Assembly (NCBI GenBank): GCA_036491035.1
Contig: DASXCU010000103.1
Span: 1-49,635 of the forward strand
Reading direction: 5' to 3'
From: Galbitalea sp036491035
GTDB taxonomy: Bacteria; Actinomycetota; Actinomycetes; Actinomycetales; Microbacteriaceae
DNA: 49,635 nt
A program made the translations under genes and the position numbers. A model generated the notes under the pieces. The model saw only the letters and a list, made by a program, of their open reading frames with translations. It did no database searches and was not told the DNA's origin. This document shows positions 24,200 to 32,818 of this stretch, in pieces. Position 1 is the first letter of the stretch; each line of letters begins with the position of its first letter.

Positions 24200-25690
24200 T
24201 CAGCGGTGACCTTCCCAGAGCTCCCGCTCCACGCCGGCCACATCCGAAACGACGGCGGTCGGGGTGTCGAAGATCATCGTCGAACGGTTCACCGTGTCGT
24301 ACTTCGGCCAGTCCGGGTCGCCGGTCGTCATGAATCCCACCGCGGCGTTGTGCATCGCGGTCGCCAGCTCCTGCGGCGGGTGACTTCCGAAGATGGGTAC
24401 GCCCGCCTCGCCCTGGTCGAGGATTGCCTGCAGGTCGTCGCGAATGAACGGCACGTCTATTGCGTGGATGGAAGCCGTGTTCTCGGGCAGCTCTTCGGGC
24501 TGCCAGTGGAACTCGTACAGCCAGGACGGCTCTGGTCGCGCCTCGAGCAGGCGGATGGTGGGTATCCGGAATCCCCAGTCCGTCCACCCGGCCTCGACGA
24601 GCGCTGCGAGACCGGTGACGTGCCGGGGGCCGTTGCGATAGCCGTCGATCATCGTGCGGTCCATCCGAAGCGCACGCTTCAGACCGCGGCGCACGAACGG
24701 CGCTAGTGCGGGCAGCGCCTGGTTGATGCCGCCGATCAGCGGCGCCATCTCATTTCGTGCCGTACCCGCAATGAGCGGGACCCCGGGGAATGTGCCGGCG
24801 GACTCGGCCGGATTCCTCGGCAGGACCTCGGTGTTGTGAACACCACGGAACGGGCTGAGCAGGAGCGACCGGCGATCGCCGAGCGCGAGGCCCATTCCCG
24901 CGAATCGAGTGAGCGCCCCGTATGACGCCTTCATCGTGCGGTCGAGCGGGATTCCCGAGAAGCCCTCGGCCGTCGGGGCGACGCCCAGCTTCTTGGCGAC
25001 CTGGCGGGTGACGCGCATTGCCTCGTCGGCGTCGACAGAGGCCATCGAGCATCCACTCTGGGCGATCGCCTGGCCGAACAGTCCCCGCGAGGCGGGCAGG
25101 GCGAGCTGGAACATGACGCTGACTGCTCCACCGGACTGGCCGTAGATCGTCACCCGCGAGGGATCGCCGCCGAACGCGGCGATGTTGCGCTGCACCCACT
25201 CGAGCGCGGCGGTCTGGTCGCGGAGCCCCAGGTTGTCGTGGCCCTCACCGAGATAGAGGAAGCCGTCGATGCCAAGCCGGTAGTTGATCCCGACGTGAAC
25301 GACGCCGTCCCGTGCGAAGTTCTTGCCGGAGTAGCCGGGCAGTGAGCCCGCGCCGTACATGTAGGCGCCGCCGTGGATATGGACCGCGACCGGGAGCCCT
25401 GCGGCACCCGGGTCCGGCGTCCAGACTTCGAGCGTCAGACAGTCCTCGCCGGTTGTCTTGACCGTGTACAGCTCGGAGAGCGGGTTGACCTCGGCGGGCT
25501 GTGGTGCGCCGGGACCGGGCCGGGTGCCGTCGCGGACGCCATCCCAGTTCTCCGCCCGCTGCGGCGGCAGGAACCGGCGAGGTCCGAACGGTGGCGCGGC
25601 GTACGGGATGTTGCGGTACCAGTGCAGGCCATCCACCTGCAGTCCGCGAATGGCTCCGGTCTCGACTGTGACAACGGCGTCAGCACTCAC
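24200..25690 (-). CDS. Type-B carboxylesterase, GQSGG elbow
   Basis: A 496-residue carboxylesterase-family protein. Oxyanion motif HIHGGAY (about residues 104-110); the nucleophile elbow reads GQSGG (Ser186) instead of the canonical GESAG, as in para-nitrobenzyl-esterase-like actinobacterial members. The C-terminal HAIDVPFIRDD block carries the likely His. The GTG at 25690 follows GAGGAGGATCGC at ideal spacing and is preferred to an in-frame GTG at 25726. It converges on the hydrolase at 23321 with nine bases between. Operator copy D lies 42 bp upstream, tying it to cluster I. It probably liberates the carboxylic acid that the pathway then activates. Confidence 0.9.
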   Translation of the reverse strand: MSADAVVTVETGAIRGLQVDGLHWYRNIPYAAPPFGPRRFLPPQRAENWDGVRDGTRPGPGAPQPAEVNPLSELYTVKTTGEDCLTLEVWTPDPGAAGLPVAVHIHGGAYMYGAGSLPGYSGKNFARDGVVHVGINYRLGIDGFLYLGEGHDNLGLRDQTAALEWVQRNIAAFGGDPSRVTIYGQSGGAVSVMFQLALPASRGLFGQAIAQSGCSMASVDADEAMRVTRQVAKKLGVAPTAEGFSGIPLDRTMKASYGALTRFAGMGLALGDRRSLLLSPFRGVHNTEVLPRNPAESAGTFPGVPLIAGTARNEMAPLIGGINQALPALAPFVRRGLKRALRMDRTMIDGYRNGPRHVTGLAALVEAGWTDWGFRIPTIRLLEARPEPSWLYEFHWQPEELPENTASIHAIDVPFIRDDLQAILDQGEAGVPIFGSHPPQELATAMHNAAVGFMTTGDPDWPKYDTVNRSTMIFDTPTAVVSDVAGVERELWEGHR

Positions 25691-25732
25691 GCGATCCTCC
25701 TCGACTGCTCGTCGAGAGACTATCACGCAGAA

Positions 25733-25749
25733 CTAACCACCATTCACTT
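25733..25749 (-). promoter_or_regulatory. Cluster I operator, copy D
   Basis: Minus strand AAGTGAATGGTGGTTAG, in the short gap between the PPOX gene stop and the carboxylesterase start. It is the most divergent of the four copies (G instead of C before GTTAG) and marks the right edge of cluster I. Confidence 0.65.
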
Positions 25750-25750
25750 G

Positions 25751-26143
25751 TTAGCTGGGGCTCGTGATGTGATCAGCTTCGATGATCAGCATCACCCGCA
25801 CCTGGTCGCGCCCGCCGTACCAGGGGTACGGCCCGCCGTTGTACTTCTGCGACAGCTCCTCGATGTGGTCGCGGGCACCCTCCGTCCGCACCTCGATGAC
25901 GCGACCGCGGATCTGGTAGAACGGTCGAAGGTTGTTCGGATCGGAGACCGCGACCGCGACGCGCGGATCGCGCTGAACGTTACGAACCTTCTGATGCGTG
26001 AGCACGCTGTTGATGATCACGTGCTCGCCATCGGTGTCCACCCAGGTCTGTGTTAGTTGCGGCGATCCCTTCGGCATCGTGGTGGCAAGGTAGCAGAGCG
26101 CCGGAGTCCGCAGGAGCGCGACGAGTGGTTCGGGGAGAGTCAT
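25751..26143 (-). CDS. PPOX-class (F420-dependent type) oxidoreductase
   Basis: A 130-residue split-barrel flavin/deazaflavin protein. LRTPALCYLATTMPKGSPQL (residues 11-30) and TWVDTDGEHVIINSVLTHQK are typical of the pyridoxamine-phosphate-oxidase-like family that in actinomycetes uses coenzyme F420, with NVQRDPRVAVAVSD following. The ATG at 26143 is preferred over an open upstream extension. It lies outside operator copy D and so is probably not part of the cluster I regulon. Substrate unknown. Confidence 0.85.
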   Translation of the reverse strand: MTLPEPLVALLRTPALCYLATTMPKGSPQLTQTWVDTDGEHVIINSVLTHQKVRNVQRDPRVAVAVSDPNNLRPFYQIRGRVIEVRTEGARDHIEELSQKYNGGPYPWYGGRDQVRVMLIIEADHITSPS

Positions 26144-26262
26144 GTGCGTCACTGTAGACCAGCGCGATGGGCCAGGGTCGACGACTCGGGAATCAATCCA
26201 GGTTGGCAGCGAGTCGCGAATCCGGGCGTTAGCGTGGTCTGCATGAACCGGAACCCAGACTG

Positions 26263-26943
26263 ATGCTGTGCCTGGTTGCGAGTCCGCTACTGGGCGCAAA
26301 ATCGTGGTCGTTTGTTGGCGACCGGCTTTCTGCCGCTGGATGGTCGGTCACCGTTGTTGCAACGACCGCCGCGCAGTCGGGGGAGTCCGCCCTGGTTGCG
26401 TCAGATCTGATCCGGCAGCTTCCCACCGATCCGAACATCGTCCTGATAGTCCATAGCAATGCCGGAGCATACGTGCCAGCCATGGTGAACGCGCGATCGG
26501 TCAGGGCGGTGGTGTTCGTCGATGCGGTTGTGCCGCCGGCCACCGGTGCAACACCGTTGACGCGACAGGAATTCGTACCCACCCTGCAATCACTCGCGGA
26601 CGAACAGGGACTACTCCCGATCTGGACCAGGTGGTGGGATCCGGCCCTGATTGAAGAGACACTTCCTATCGCCGACGTACGCCATCAAATCGAAGAAGAG
26701 CAGGTGCGGATTCCCCTCTCCTACTTCAGACAAACGGTCATCGCTGGCACGGGCTGGGATCGTGTGCCCGCCGGATACATCGAATTCGGCTCCGCTTACG
26801 ATGCCGAACGCGAAAAAGCGGAGAAACGGAACTGGCCCGTTCGCGTCCTGGACACTCACCACCTTGCCATCGTCACCGAGGCAGACGTCGTTGCCGCTGT
26901 CGTCATCGATGTGCTGCGTGGGTTGGGAATTGAAGCCCCCTGA
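26263..26943 (+). CDS. Alpha/beta-hydrolase-like protein with HSNAG elbow
   Basis: A 226-residue protein of alpha/beta-hydrolase fold. The expected elbow reads VHSNAG (about residues 63-68), a His-Ser-Asn variant of GxSxG. VFVDAVVP follows at about 84-91 and DTHHLAIV near 197-204 could supply the catalytic His. The oxyanion HG motif seen in the other hydrolases here is absent (SPLLGAKSW). It may be a lyase-like or non-hydrolytic member. It stands alone, convergent on the sugar operon and followed by two hairpins. A six-codon reading frame starting at 26243 ends in TGATG, overlapping this start. Confidence 0.7.
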   Translation: MLCLVASPLLGAKSWSFVGDRLSAAGWSVTVVATTAAQSGESALVASDLIRQLPTDPNIVLIVHSNAGAYVPAMVNARSVRAVVFVDAVVPPATGATPLTRQEFVPTLQSLADEQGLLPIWTRWWDPALIEETLPIADVRHQIEEEQVRIPLSYFRQTVIAGTGWDRVPAGYIEFGSAYDAEREKAEKRNWPVRVLDTHHLAIVTEADVVAAVVIDVLRGLGIEAP

Positions 26944-27013
26944 GACAGCCGTTCTCGCTTACGTACAACGTCGAACATTGGATCGGATGAGCAGACGAAA
27001 TCATGTGCAAAAT

Positions 27014-27052
27014 GGTCTGTCCCGGCCGCGCACACAGCGGCCGGAACAGACC
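27014..27052. terminator. Strong hairpin between convergent genes
   Basis: Two 16-nt arms (27014-27029 and 27037-27052) pair with one mismatch around a 7-nt loop; the core is CCGGCCGC / GCGGCCGG. No T-run follows, as is common in high-GC actinomycetes. It lies between the convergent hydrolase and glycosidase genes and probably works as a bidirectional terminator. Confidence 0.7.
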
Positions 27053-27077
27053 GGTCATTGACCGAGCGGCTCGGGTA

Positions 27078-27113
27078 TCAGGGGCACCTCGAGGCCACCC
27101 GAGGCACCCCTGA
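27078..27113. terminator. Second hairpin before the glycosidase stop
   Basis: Arms beginning TCAGGGG and ending CCCCTGA, with CACCTCG / CGAGGCA inside (two mismatches) and a loop of about 7-8 nt. It lies seven bases beyond the glycosidase stop and would terminate the minus-strand sugar operon. Confidence 0.65.
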
Positions 27114-27119
27114 CGCTTA

Positions 27120-28460
27120 CTAGTCGAGCCCCCCTGCCCGAGTAACCTTCGCGTACCACGTCGCGCTCCACTTCGGTGTCCGCACCTGTGTCGGGTAATC
27201 GACGTAGTACATGCCATAGCGATACGCGTATCCCCAGGTCCACTCGAAATTGTCGAGAAACGACCAGGGGAAGAAGCCGCTGAGCTTGACGCCGTCCTCG
27301 ATCGCCCGATGAGCCGCGCGCAGGTGGCCGTCGTAGAAGTCGACTCGGTCGACATCCCTGATCTCGCCTTCCGGATCGGTGTAGTCGTGCAGGGCGATGC
27401 CGGTCTCAGCGACGATAAGCGGCACGTCCGTGTAATCACGGCTCACCCTCGTGAGAATCTCGTACAAGCCTTCCGGGTGGACACCGATCCCCACCGCGGT
27501 CTGCTTCGTGTCCGGCAGTCGCTTCCATCCGCGGATCGGATCGGCGGGATCGGCGGCAACCAGGTGCCGCTGGTAATAGTTGACGCCGAAGTAGTCGATC
27601 GGAGTGCTGATCGTTTCGAGGTCCCCATCGCGGATGAAGTCGAGATCGCTTATTCCTGCGTAGTACTCCGGCATGTCTTCCGGATATGCGCCGCGAAACA
27701 ACGGGTCCAGGAAAACTCGGTTTTCAAATAGATCCAGTCTCTTCGCGGCCGCGACGTCCTCCGCCGCGCCGGACGCGGGGTGGGGCGAGGTCAGATTGCA
27801 GGTAATCCCGAGCTTCCCCGTCGCGCCGTCGGCGCGCAGCGCCTGCGTCGCGAGACCGTGAGCCAGCAGCAGGTGATGTGCCACCGTGATCGCCGTAGCC
27901 TCGTCGGTCAGCCCGGGAGCGTGCGTACCGAGGAGGTTGCCCTCAAAGGCGGCGACCCAGGGTTCGTTGAGAGTGAGCCAGTGCGAGACCCGGTCGTCGA
28001 AGCGGGACGCAACAACGCGCGCGTAGTCCACGAATCTGCTGGAGGTGTCCCGATTCGCCCATCCGCCAAGCTCCTGCAAAGCTTCGGGCAGATCCCAGTG
28101 GTAGAGGGTGACGACCGGTTTGATATTGCGCTCGACGAGCCCGTCGATCAGCCGGTCGTAGAAATCAAGCCCCGCCTCATTGACCGCGCCCCGCCCGGTC
28201 GGAAGGACTCGTGACCACGCGATGGAGAAGCGGTACGAGTTAACACCGAGCTCACTCAGGAGGTCGAGATCCGACTGCCATCGGTCGTAATGGTCGCAGG
28301 CGATGTCTCCGGTGTCACCCCGGAGTACCTTGCCCGGCAGCCTGGTGAAGGTGTCCCAGATCGACGGCCCCTTGCCATCCCGATCGACGGCCCCCTCGAT
28401 CTGGTACGCCGCAGTCGCGGTGCCCCAGAGGAAGTCAGCGGGAAAGGGGACGTTTGCCAT
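27120..28460 (-). CDS. GH1 family beta-glycosidase
   Basis: A 446-residue glycoside hydrolase family 1 enzyme, normal family length, without a signal peptide and therefore cytoplasmic. FPADFLWGTATAAYQIEGA (residues 5-23) is the GH1 N-terminal signature. The acid/base Glu is in TLNEPW (about residue 167). The nucleophile motif reads VAETG (about residue 354) where most GH1 enzymes have TENG; the Glu is kept. It is the last gene of the ROK-regulated ABC operon, so it probably hydrolyses the imported beta-linked oligosaccharide or glycoside. The ATG follows AAAGGAATC; open sequence beyond 28460 is a shadow of the permease gene. Confidence 0.93.
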   Translation of the reverse strand: MANVPFPADFLWGTATAAYQIEGAVDRDGKGPSIWDTFTRLPGKVLRGDTGDIACDHYDRWQSDLDLLSELGVNSYRFSIAWSRVLPTGRGAVNEAGLDFYDRLIDGLVERNIKPVVTLYHWDLPEALQELGGWANRDTSSRFVDYARVVASRFDDRVSHWLTLNEPWVAAFEGNLLGTHAPGLTDEATAITVAHHLLLAHGLATQALRADGATGKLGITCNLTSPHPASGAAEDVAAAKRLDLFENRVFLDPLFRGAYPEDMPEYYAGISDLDFIRDGDLETISTPIDYFGVNYYQRHLVAADPADPIRGWKRLPDTKQTAVGIGVHPEGLYEILTRVSRDYTDVPLIVAETGIALHDYTDPEGEIRDVDRVDFYDGHLRAAHRAIEDGVKLSGFFPWSFLDNFEWTWGYAYRYGMYYVDYPTQVRTPKWSATWYAKVTRAGGLD

Positions 28461-28498
28461 TGACGATTCCTTTGAGTGTTCGCGGATGTTTGAGTCGC

Positions 28499-29680
28499 TC
28501 ACGACGCGGCCCCACGAGCCAGCCGCCGACGCCGGCTGATCGCATCCACCGAGATCGCGAGAAGCAGGATGAGACCGGTGGCGACGTTCTTGACCGCGGC
28601 CGGCTGACCGAGCAGATCGAGCCCGTTCTCGACACTTCCGACGACCAGGGCACCAAGCAACGCGTGGTAGATCTTGCCGCGACCGCCGAAGAGACTCGTG
28701 CCTCCAATGACGGCCGCGGCAATGGCGTCCAGTTGCAGAGTTCCGCCGCCGAGGGCGTTGGAGGCGGAGAACTCGCGAGACGCTTCGATAATCCCCGCGA
28801 CTGCGGCGATCGTCGAAATCATGACGAAAACGAAGACGGTAATGGTGCGTACCTTGATCCCGGATCGCCGCGCCGCCTCGCGGTTGCCGCCGATCGCGTA
28901 CATGTGACGCCCGAATGGCGTCTCGGACATGACAACCGTGAACCCGAAGACGAGCACGAGCAGAAGGACGAGTACCCACGGAATGCCGAGATAGGAATTC
29001 AGCAGGAGCGTTACTCCGGCGACGACAACCGCGACGATGGCGAGCGTGAGGACGTAGGCGGTCACGCTGAGTGCGGTTAGCCCGCTCCGCATCCTTCTGC
29101 GGCGTCGTACCGAGACGAACACCGTGATGCCCGCCCAGATCAGGGCCGCAAAGACCCAGCCAAGAGGAATCGGCACGTACGTCGATGCGATGCTCTGGAT
29201 GAACAGGTTCGAGATCCCGATCTGGCCGCCATCGCCGACGATGGCCAGCTGCACGCCCTCCCAGATCAGCAGTCCGGCGAGCGTCACTATGAACGACGGA
29301 ATGCCGATCGCGGTGATGATCGTGCCGTGCAATAGACCGATCAGGGCGCCGATGACGAGCGCCGCAACGATCGACACCCAGGCGGGGTAATGGAGGATGC
29401 TCACCAGAACGGCCATGCTGCCGGCGGCTACACCCGCGATGGCCCCGACGGAGAGATCGATCTCACCGATGATGAGCACCATCACCATCCCGACCGAAAG
29501 GGTGCCGAGGACCGCGATCTGGAGAACCAGGTTGGACAGGTTTCGGGACGACAGGAAGTTGTCGCTGAGGAGCTGGAAGACGACCCAGACGAGCGCGAGA
29601 CCGATGATGACGGCGTAGTTGCTCAACCCTCCCCGCGGCCGGAACCGCTGTTGAATCGTCGAGTCGGATGCGGTGCTCAT
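28499..29680 (-). CDS. Sugar ABC transporter permease (RbsC/XylH/FrcC type)
   Basis: A 393-residue permease of the carbohydrate-uptake CUT2 type, with about ten hydrophobic helices and the conserved EIDLSVGAIAG (about residues 72-82) and GGTSLFGGRG (about 327-336) blocks. It has an additional soluble RRRRRMRSG segment in the middle. Its start overlaps the ATPase stop as ATGA. It forms the membrane channel of the importer encoded with the next two genes. Confidence 0.92.
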   Translation of the reverse strand: MSTASDSTIQQRFRPRGGLSNYAVIIGLALVWVVFQLLSDNFLSSRNLSNLVLQIAVLGTLSVGMVMVLIIGEIDLSVGAIAGVAAGSMAVLVSILHYPAWVSIVAALVIGALIGLLHGTIITAIGIPSFIVTLAGLLIWEGVQLAIVGDGGQIGISNLFIQSIASTYVPIPLGWVFAALIWAGITVFVSVRRRRRMRSGLTALSVTAYVLTLAIVAVVVAGVTLLLNSYLGIPWVLVLLLVLVFGFTVVMSETPFGRHMYAIGGNREAARRSGIKVRTITVFVFVMISTIAAVAGIIEASREFSASNALGGGTLQLDAIAAAVIGGTSLFGGRGKIYHALLGALVVGSVENGLDLLGQPAAVKNVATGLILLLAISVDAISRRRRLARGAAS

Positions 29681-30486
29681 CGGATTTCGCTAGCTTTCGG
29701 TTTGATCGAGTCAGCGCCGGTGATGGCGAGGATGACGGACTCGGGGGTTGCTTCGGCCGGCGAGAACTCGCCCGCGTTCCTGCCGAGGCGGAGGACGTAG
29801 ATGGCGTCGGCTACCGCGAAGACATCCGCCATGTTGTGCGAGATCACGACGACGCCCAGTCCCCGATCGCGGAGGCGGTTGATCAGGTCGTAGACCATTG
29901 CCGTCTGGGCGACGCCCAACGCAGCGGTCGGTTCATCGAGGACGACCACCTTGGAACCCCACAGCGCCGCACGGCTTACCGCGATGGCTTGACGCTGGCC
30001 GCCCGACAATGACGACACGAGGCTGTCGAGAGACGGCAGGTGCGCGGCGAGCTCGCTGATGATCTGGCCAGCGTGCTGCTCCATCTGCTCGTGGTCCAGG
30101 AATGGGGAGTGCCTGCGGCGTGCTTCGCGACCGAGGTACAGGTTGGAGGTGACGTCGAGGTTGTCGCAGAGCGCGAGGTCCTGGTACACGGTTTCGATGC
30201 CCAGCCGCGATGCATCGTTGGGCGAAGCCATCGTGACGGGCGATCCGTCGACCAGGATTTCGCCGGAGTCGATCCGGTGCGCACCGGCTATTGCTTTGAC
30301 CAGCGTGGACTTGCCCGCGCCATTGTCGCCCACGAGTGCGACGACCTCGCCGGGGTAAACCTCGAGGCTGACGTTGGTCAGCGCGGCGACGTTTCCGTAG
30401 CGCTTTGAAACGGATTTGAGTTCGAGCGCCGGCAGGCGGCCGGGCTGTTCGGCCCGGCCACCCGCCGTCTGGTTCAGAAGTTGCAC
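29677..30486 (-). CDS. Sugar ABC transporter ATPase, single nucleotide-binding domain
   Basis: A 269-residue ATPase with Walker A GDNGAGKST (about residues 53-61), signature LSGGQRQA (about 158-165), Walker B VVVLDEPTA and the switch His in ISHN. RbsA/XylG-type CUT2 ATPases normally carry two fused nucleotide-binding domains in about 500 residues; this is the single-domain FrcA-like form, which must dimerise. The start is a GTG overlapping the last 13 bp of the binding-protein gene. Confidence 0.92.
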   Translation of the reverse strand: MQLLNQTAGGRAEQPGRLPALELKSVSKRYGNVAALTNVSLEVYPGEVVALVGDNGAGKSTLVKAIAGAHRIDSGEILVDGSPVTMASPNDASRLGIETVYQDLALCDNLDVTSNLYLGREARRRHSPFLDHEQMEQHAGQIISELAAHLPSLDSLVSSLSGGQRQAIAVSRAALWGSKVVVLDEPTAALGVAQTAMVYDLINRLRDRGLGVVVISHNMADVFAVADAIYVLRLGRNAGEFSPAEATPESVILAITGADSIKPKASEIR

Positions 30487-31559
30487 TTTGCCGCCGCTGC
30501 GCCGGTGCAGATGTTCTGCTTGGTTGTGAAACCGTCCTTGATGACCGTGGTCGCGATGTTCTGCGCATCCACCGCTTCCGGACTCAGCAGCAGCGACGGG
30601 ATCGTGCCCGTGCCGTTGTTGGTCGTCGTCGGCAGAAGTTTCTTCACCGACTTGCCCTCGGCCAGGGCGACCGCAACCTGTGCCGCGGCGGTGGCCTCGG
30701 CGTGGATCGACTTGTAGACGGTCATCGATTGGTTGCCTTCGAGGATGTTCGTCAGACCCTCGTCGGTGGCGTCCTGCCCGGTAACCAGAACCGTGCCATT
30801 CAGGTGCTGCGCGGTGAGCGCGGCGATGACCGGGGTCGCGAGACCATCGTTCGGGACGAGAACCGCCTGCACGTTGTTGTTGACCTTGGTCAACGCCTGC
30901 TCGATCTCCTTCTGGCCGGTCGCCGGATCGAAACCAGGCGTATCCGCCTCATAGCCGAGCTTCAGCTTGCCGCTCTTGAACAGCGGGTCGAGCACCTTGT
31001 GTGCACCCTGCTTGAAAGCGATGCCCGGCGCTGAGGTCACGTCGCCGTTGATCATGATGACGGTGGATCCGGCCTTCAGATGATCGGCAAGGTACTGTCC
31101 CTGAAGCTCGCCAACCTTCTCGTTCTGGAAGGAGATGTACGCGTCTGGCACGGCGCCCGAGATACCGCCGTCGTACGCCACGACCTTTGCCTTGTCAGCT
31201 TTGGCTTTAGCGACAATGGATGCACCCGCGTCGGCGGTGAACGGACTCACGACGACGACGTTTGCTCCGTCAGTGAGCGCCGTCTCGGCCTGAGTGAGCT
31301 GGGTTGACGCCGAGCCCTGCGCGTTGTTCGCGATGACCTTGGCGTTCGGATCCAGTTTGTGGACGGCCGCGATGAAGTACGGCTTGTCCTTGGTTTCGAA
31401 TCGGGATGCGCAGGTCGAGCAGGGCATGAGGAATGCGATTGTGATTTTCGGATCTTTCGATCCTGTGCCGCCGGTCGTACTCGAGCTGGAACATCCGGCG
31501 AGCGCCAGCGCAGCTGCGAGAAGAACGGCCGACAACATGGCTATGTTGCGTCGCTTCAT
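30474..31559 (-). CDS. Sugar-binding lipoprotein of CUT2 ABC transporter
   Basis: A 361-residue periplasmic-binding-protein type 1 fold anchored as a lipoprotein: signal peptide residues 1-22 with lipobox LAGC (Cys23). After processing comes ITIAFLMPCSTCASRFETKD. Two Cys separated by two residues (PCSTC) near residue 50 and a pair near the C-terminus (QNICTG, AKCNF) are unusual and might form disulfides. GQDATDEG and the EQALTKVNN segment are typical of XylF/RbsB-like proteins. The ATG follows GAAAGGAATC. Confidence 0.92.
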   Translation of the reverse strand: MKRRNIAMLSAVLLAAALALAGCSSSSTTGGTGSKDPKITIAFLMPCSTCASRFETKDKPYFIAAVHKLDPNAKVIANNAQGSASTQLTQAETALTDGANVVVVSPFTADAGASIVAKAKADKAKVVAYDGGISGAVPDAYISFQNEKVGELQGQYLADHLKAGSTVIMINGDVTSAPGIAFKQGAHKVLDPLFKSGKLKLGYEADTPGFDPATGQKEIEQALTKVNNNVQAVLVPNDGLATPVIAALTAQHLNGTVLVTGQDATDEGLTNILEGNQSMTVYKSIHAEATAAAQVAVALAEGKSVKKLLPTTTNNGTGTIPSLLLSPEAVDAQNIATTVIKDGFTTKQNICTGAAAAKCNF

Positions 31560-31588
31560 TGCGATTCCTTTCGTGGAGTGCTTGGGGA

Positions 31589-32797
31589 TCAAGCGTTTAC
31601 TTGGGGCCAACCCGATTCGATGAAGCGGTCCAGGGGCAGGGTCGCCGCGCCGAGGGTGGCTGCGTCCTGACCGAGAGTGGACCGCTCCAACGTGGCCTCG
31701 TCTCCGGGTTGCTTTAGGGAGTACCTGCGCGTGGATACGCTCAGTTCCTCGAGGAAGAGGTCGGCGATGCGTTCGCCGAACCATCCGCCGATGATGATCT
31801 TCTGCGGGTTGAAGAGATTGATCAGGTTGGACAGCGCGAGGCCGAGGTGTTTGACGACATCGTGAAGGGTTTCGACGGCTCGTTCGTCCACGGCGCTCCA
31901 GGAATCGAGCAACGCCTCGACGCCTGCGGTCTCGTTTCCGAACCAATTCCGGTCGTGGTCGTCCCAGCGCTCGAGCACCGCGCTCGCGCCGACAAAGGTC
32001 TCCACACATCCCCACGAACCGCATGAGCATCGCGGACCATCGGTGCTGAGTTTCGTGTGACCCCACTCGCCGGCGCTGCTCGATGAGCCCCGATAAAGCT
32101 GGCCGTTTGTGATGATTCCGGCGCCGACACTGTCTCCGATGAGAACCAGGATCGCGTGCTGGGCACCCTTGGCGGAGCCGTACCAACCTTCGGCCTGCGT
32201 AGTGGTCTTCGCGCCGTTGTCGACGAGAACCGGGAAGCCGAGTTGGTCTTCCAGATCCTGGAACGTTACGTTCTGCCAGCCCAGCACGCTCGCGTGAATC
32301 ACGCTCTGTCCGGCGTCATTCAAGGGGTACTCGACGATCCCGGGCACGCCCAGCCCGAGGCCGAGGACCTGGCTCTCGCTCCCACCGACCTCGTCGAGCA
32401 GCTCGCCAACCGCTTCCCGGATGTACGCGATGGCTTCGTCCGGACTGATTGAACGCCCCGCAATTGTGCGCTGACGGCGCGCGATCCGGGTCATGGTCAG
32501 ATCGAATGCGTCGACCATGATGCGGTTCTCACTGATGTCCGCGCCGAATTGGATGGCGCCGCTCGGATTCACCGCGAGGATTGCCCTGCGCCGACCACCC
32601 TCGGAATCCTGATGACCGGCTTCGATGAGAATGTTCTCGGCGATGAGGTCATTGACGAGCTTGGCGACGCTGCCCGCCGACAGCCCGGTTGCCTGCCCGA
32701 TGGAACCGCGAGACATATCGTCCGCAGAGAGCACGTGACGCAGGACCAGAGCCCGGTTTGTGCGGCTCACATCGAGGACAGACGCCTTGCTGACCAC
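31589..32797 (-). CDS. ROK-family transcriptional regulator (XylR/NagC type)
   Basis: A 402-residue regulator: N-terminal winged helix (residues about 10-70, GSIGQATGLSAGSVAKLVND) and a C-terminal ROK sugar-kinase-like domain. The zinc-binding cluster CSCGSWGCVE (about residues 255-264) and GEWGHT precede it as usual. It is the first gene of the five-gene minus-strand operon and presumably represses it from the AT-rich operator at 32819-32850, with a sugar released by the glycosidase or the imported sugar as inducer. The GTG follows AAAGGAGTCCGA. Confidence 0.93.
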   Translation of the reverse strand: MVSKASVLDVSRTNRALVLRHVLSADDMSRGSIGQATGLSAGSVAKLVNDLIAENILIEAGHQDSEGGRRRAILAVNPSGAIQFGADISENRIMVDAFDLTMTRIARRQRTIAGRSISPDEAIAYIREAVGELLDEVGGSESQVLGLGLGVPGIVEYPLNDAGQSVIHASVLGWQNVTFQDLEDQLGFPVLVDNGAKTTTQAEGWYGSAKGAQHAILVLIGDSVGAGIITNGQLYRGSSSSAGEWGHTKLSTDGPRCSCGSWGCVETFVGASAVLERWDDHDRNWFGNETAGVEALLDSWSAVDERAVETLHDVVKHLGLALSNLINLFNPQKIIIGGWFGERIADLFLEELSVSTRRYSLKQPGDEATLERSTLGQDAATLGAATLPLDRFIESGWPQVNA

Positions 32798-32818
32798 TCG
32801 GACTCCTTTGTTCAGGAG

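Noticed and set aside
31560..32186. N-terminal extension of the sugar-binding protein frame
   Set aside because: It overlaps the ROK gene; the start at 31559 has a ribosome binding site and gives a proper lipoprotein signal peptide.
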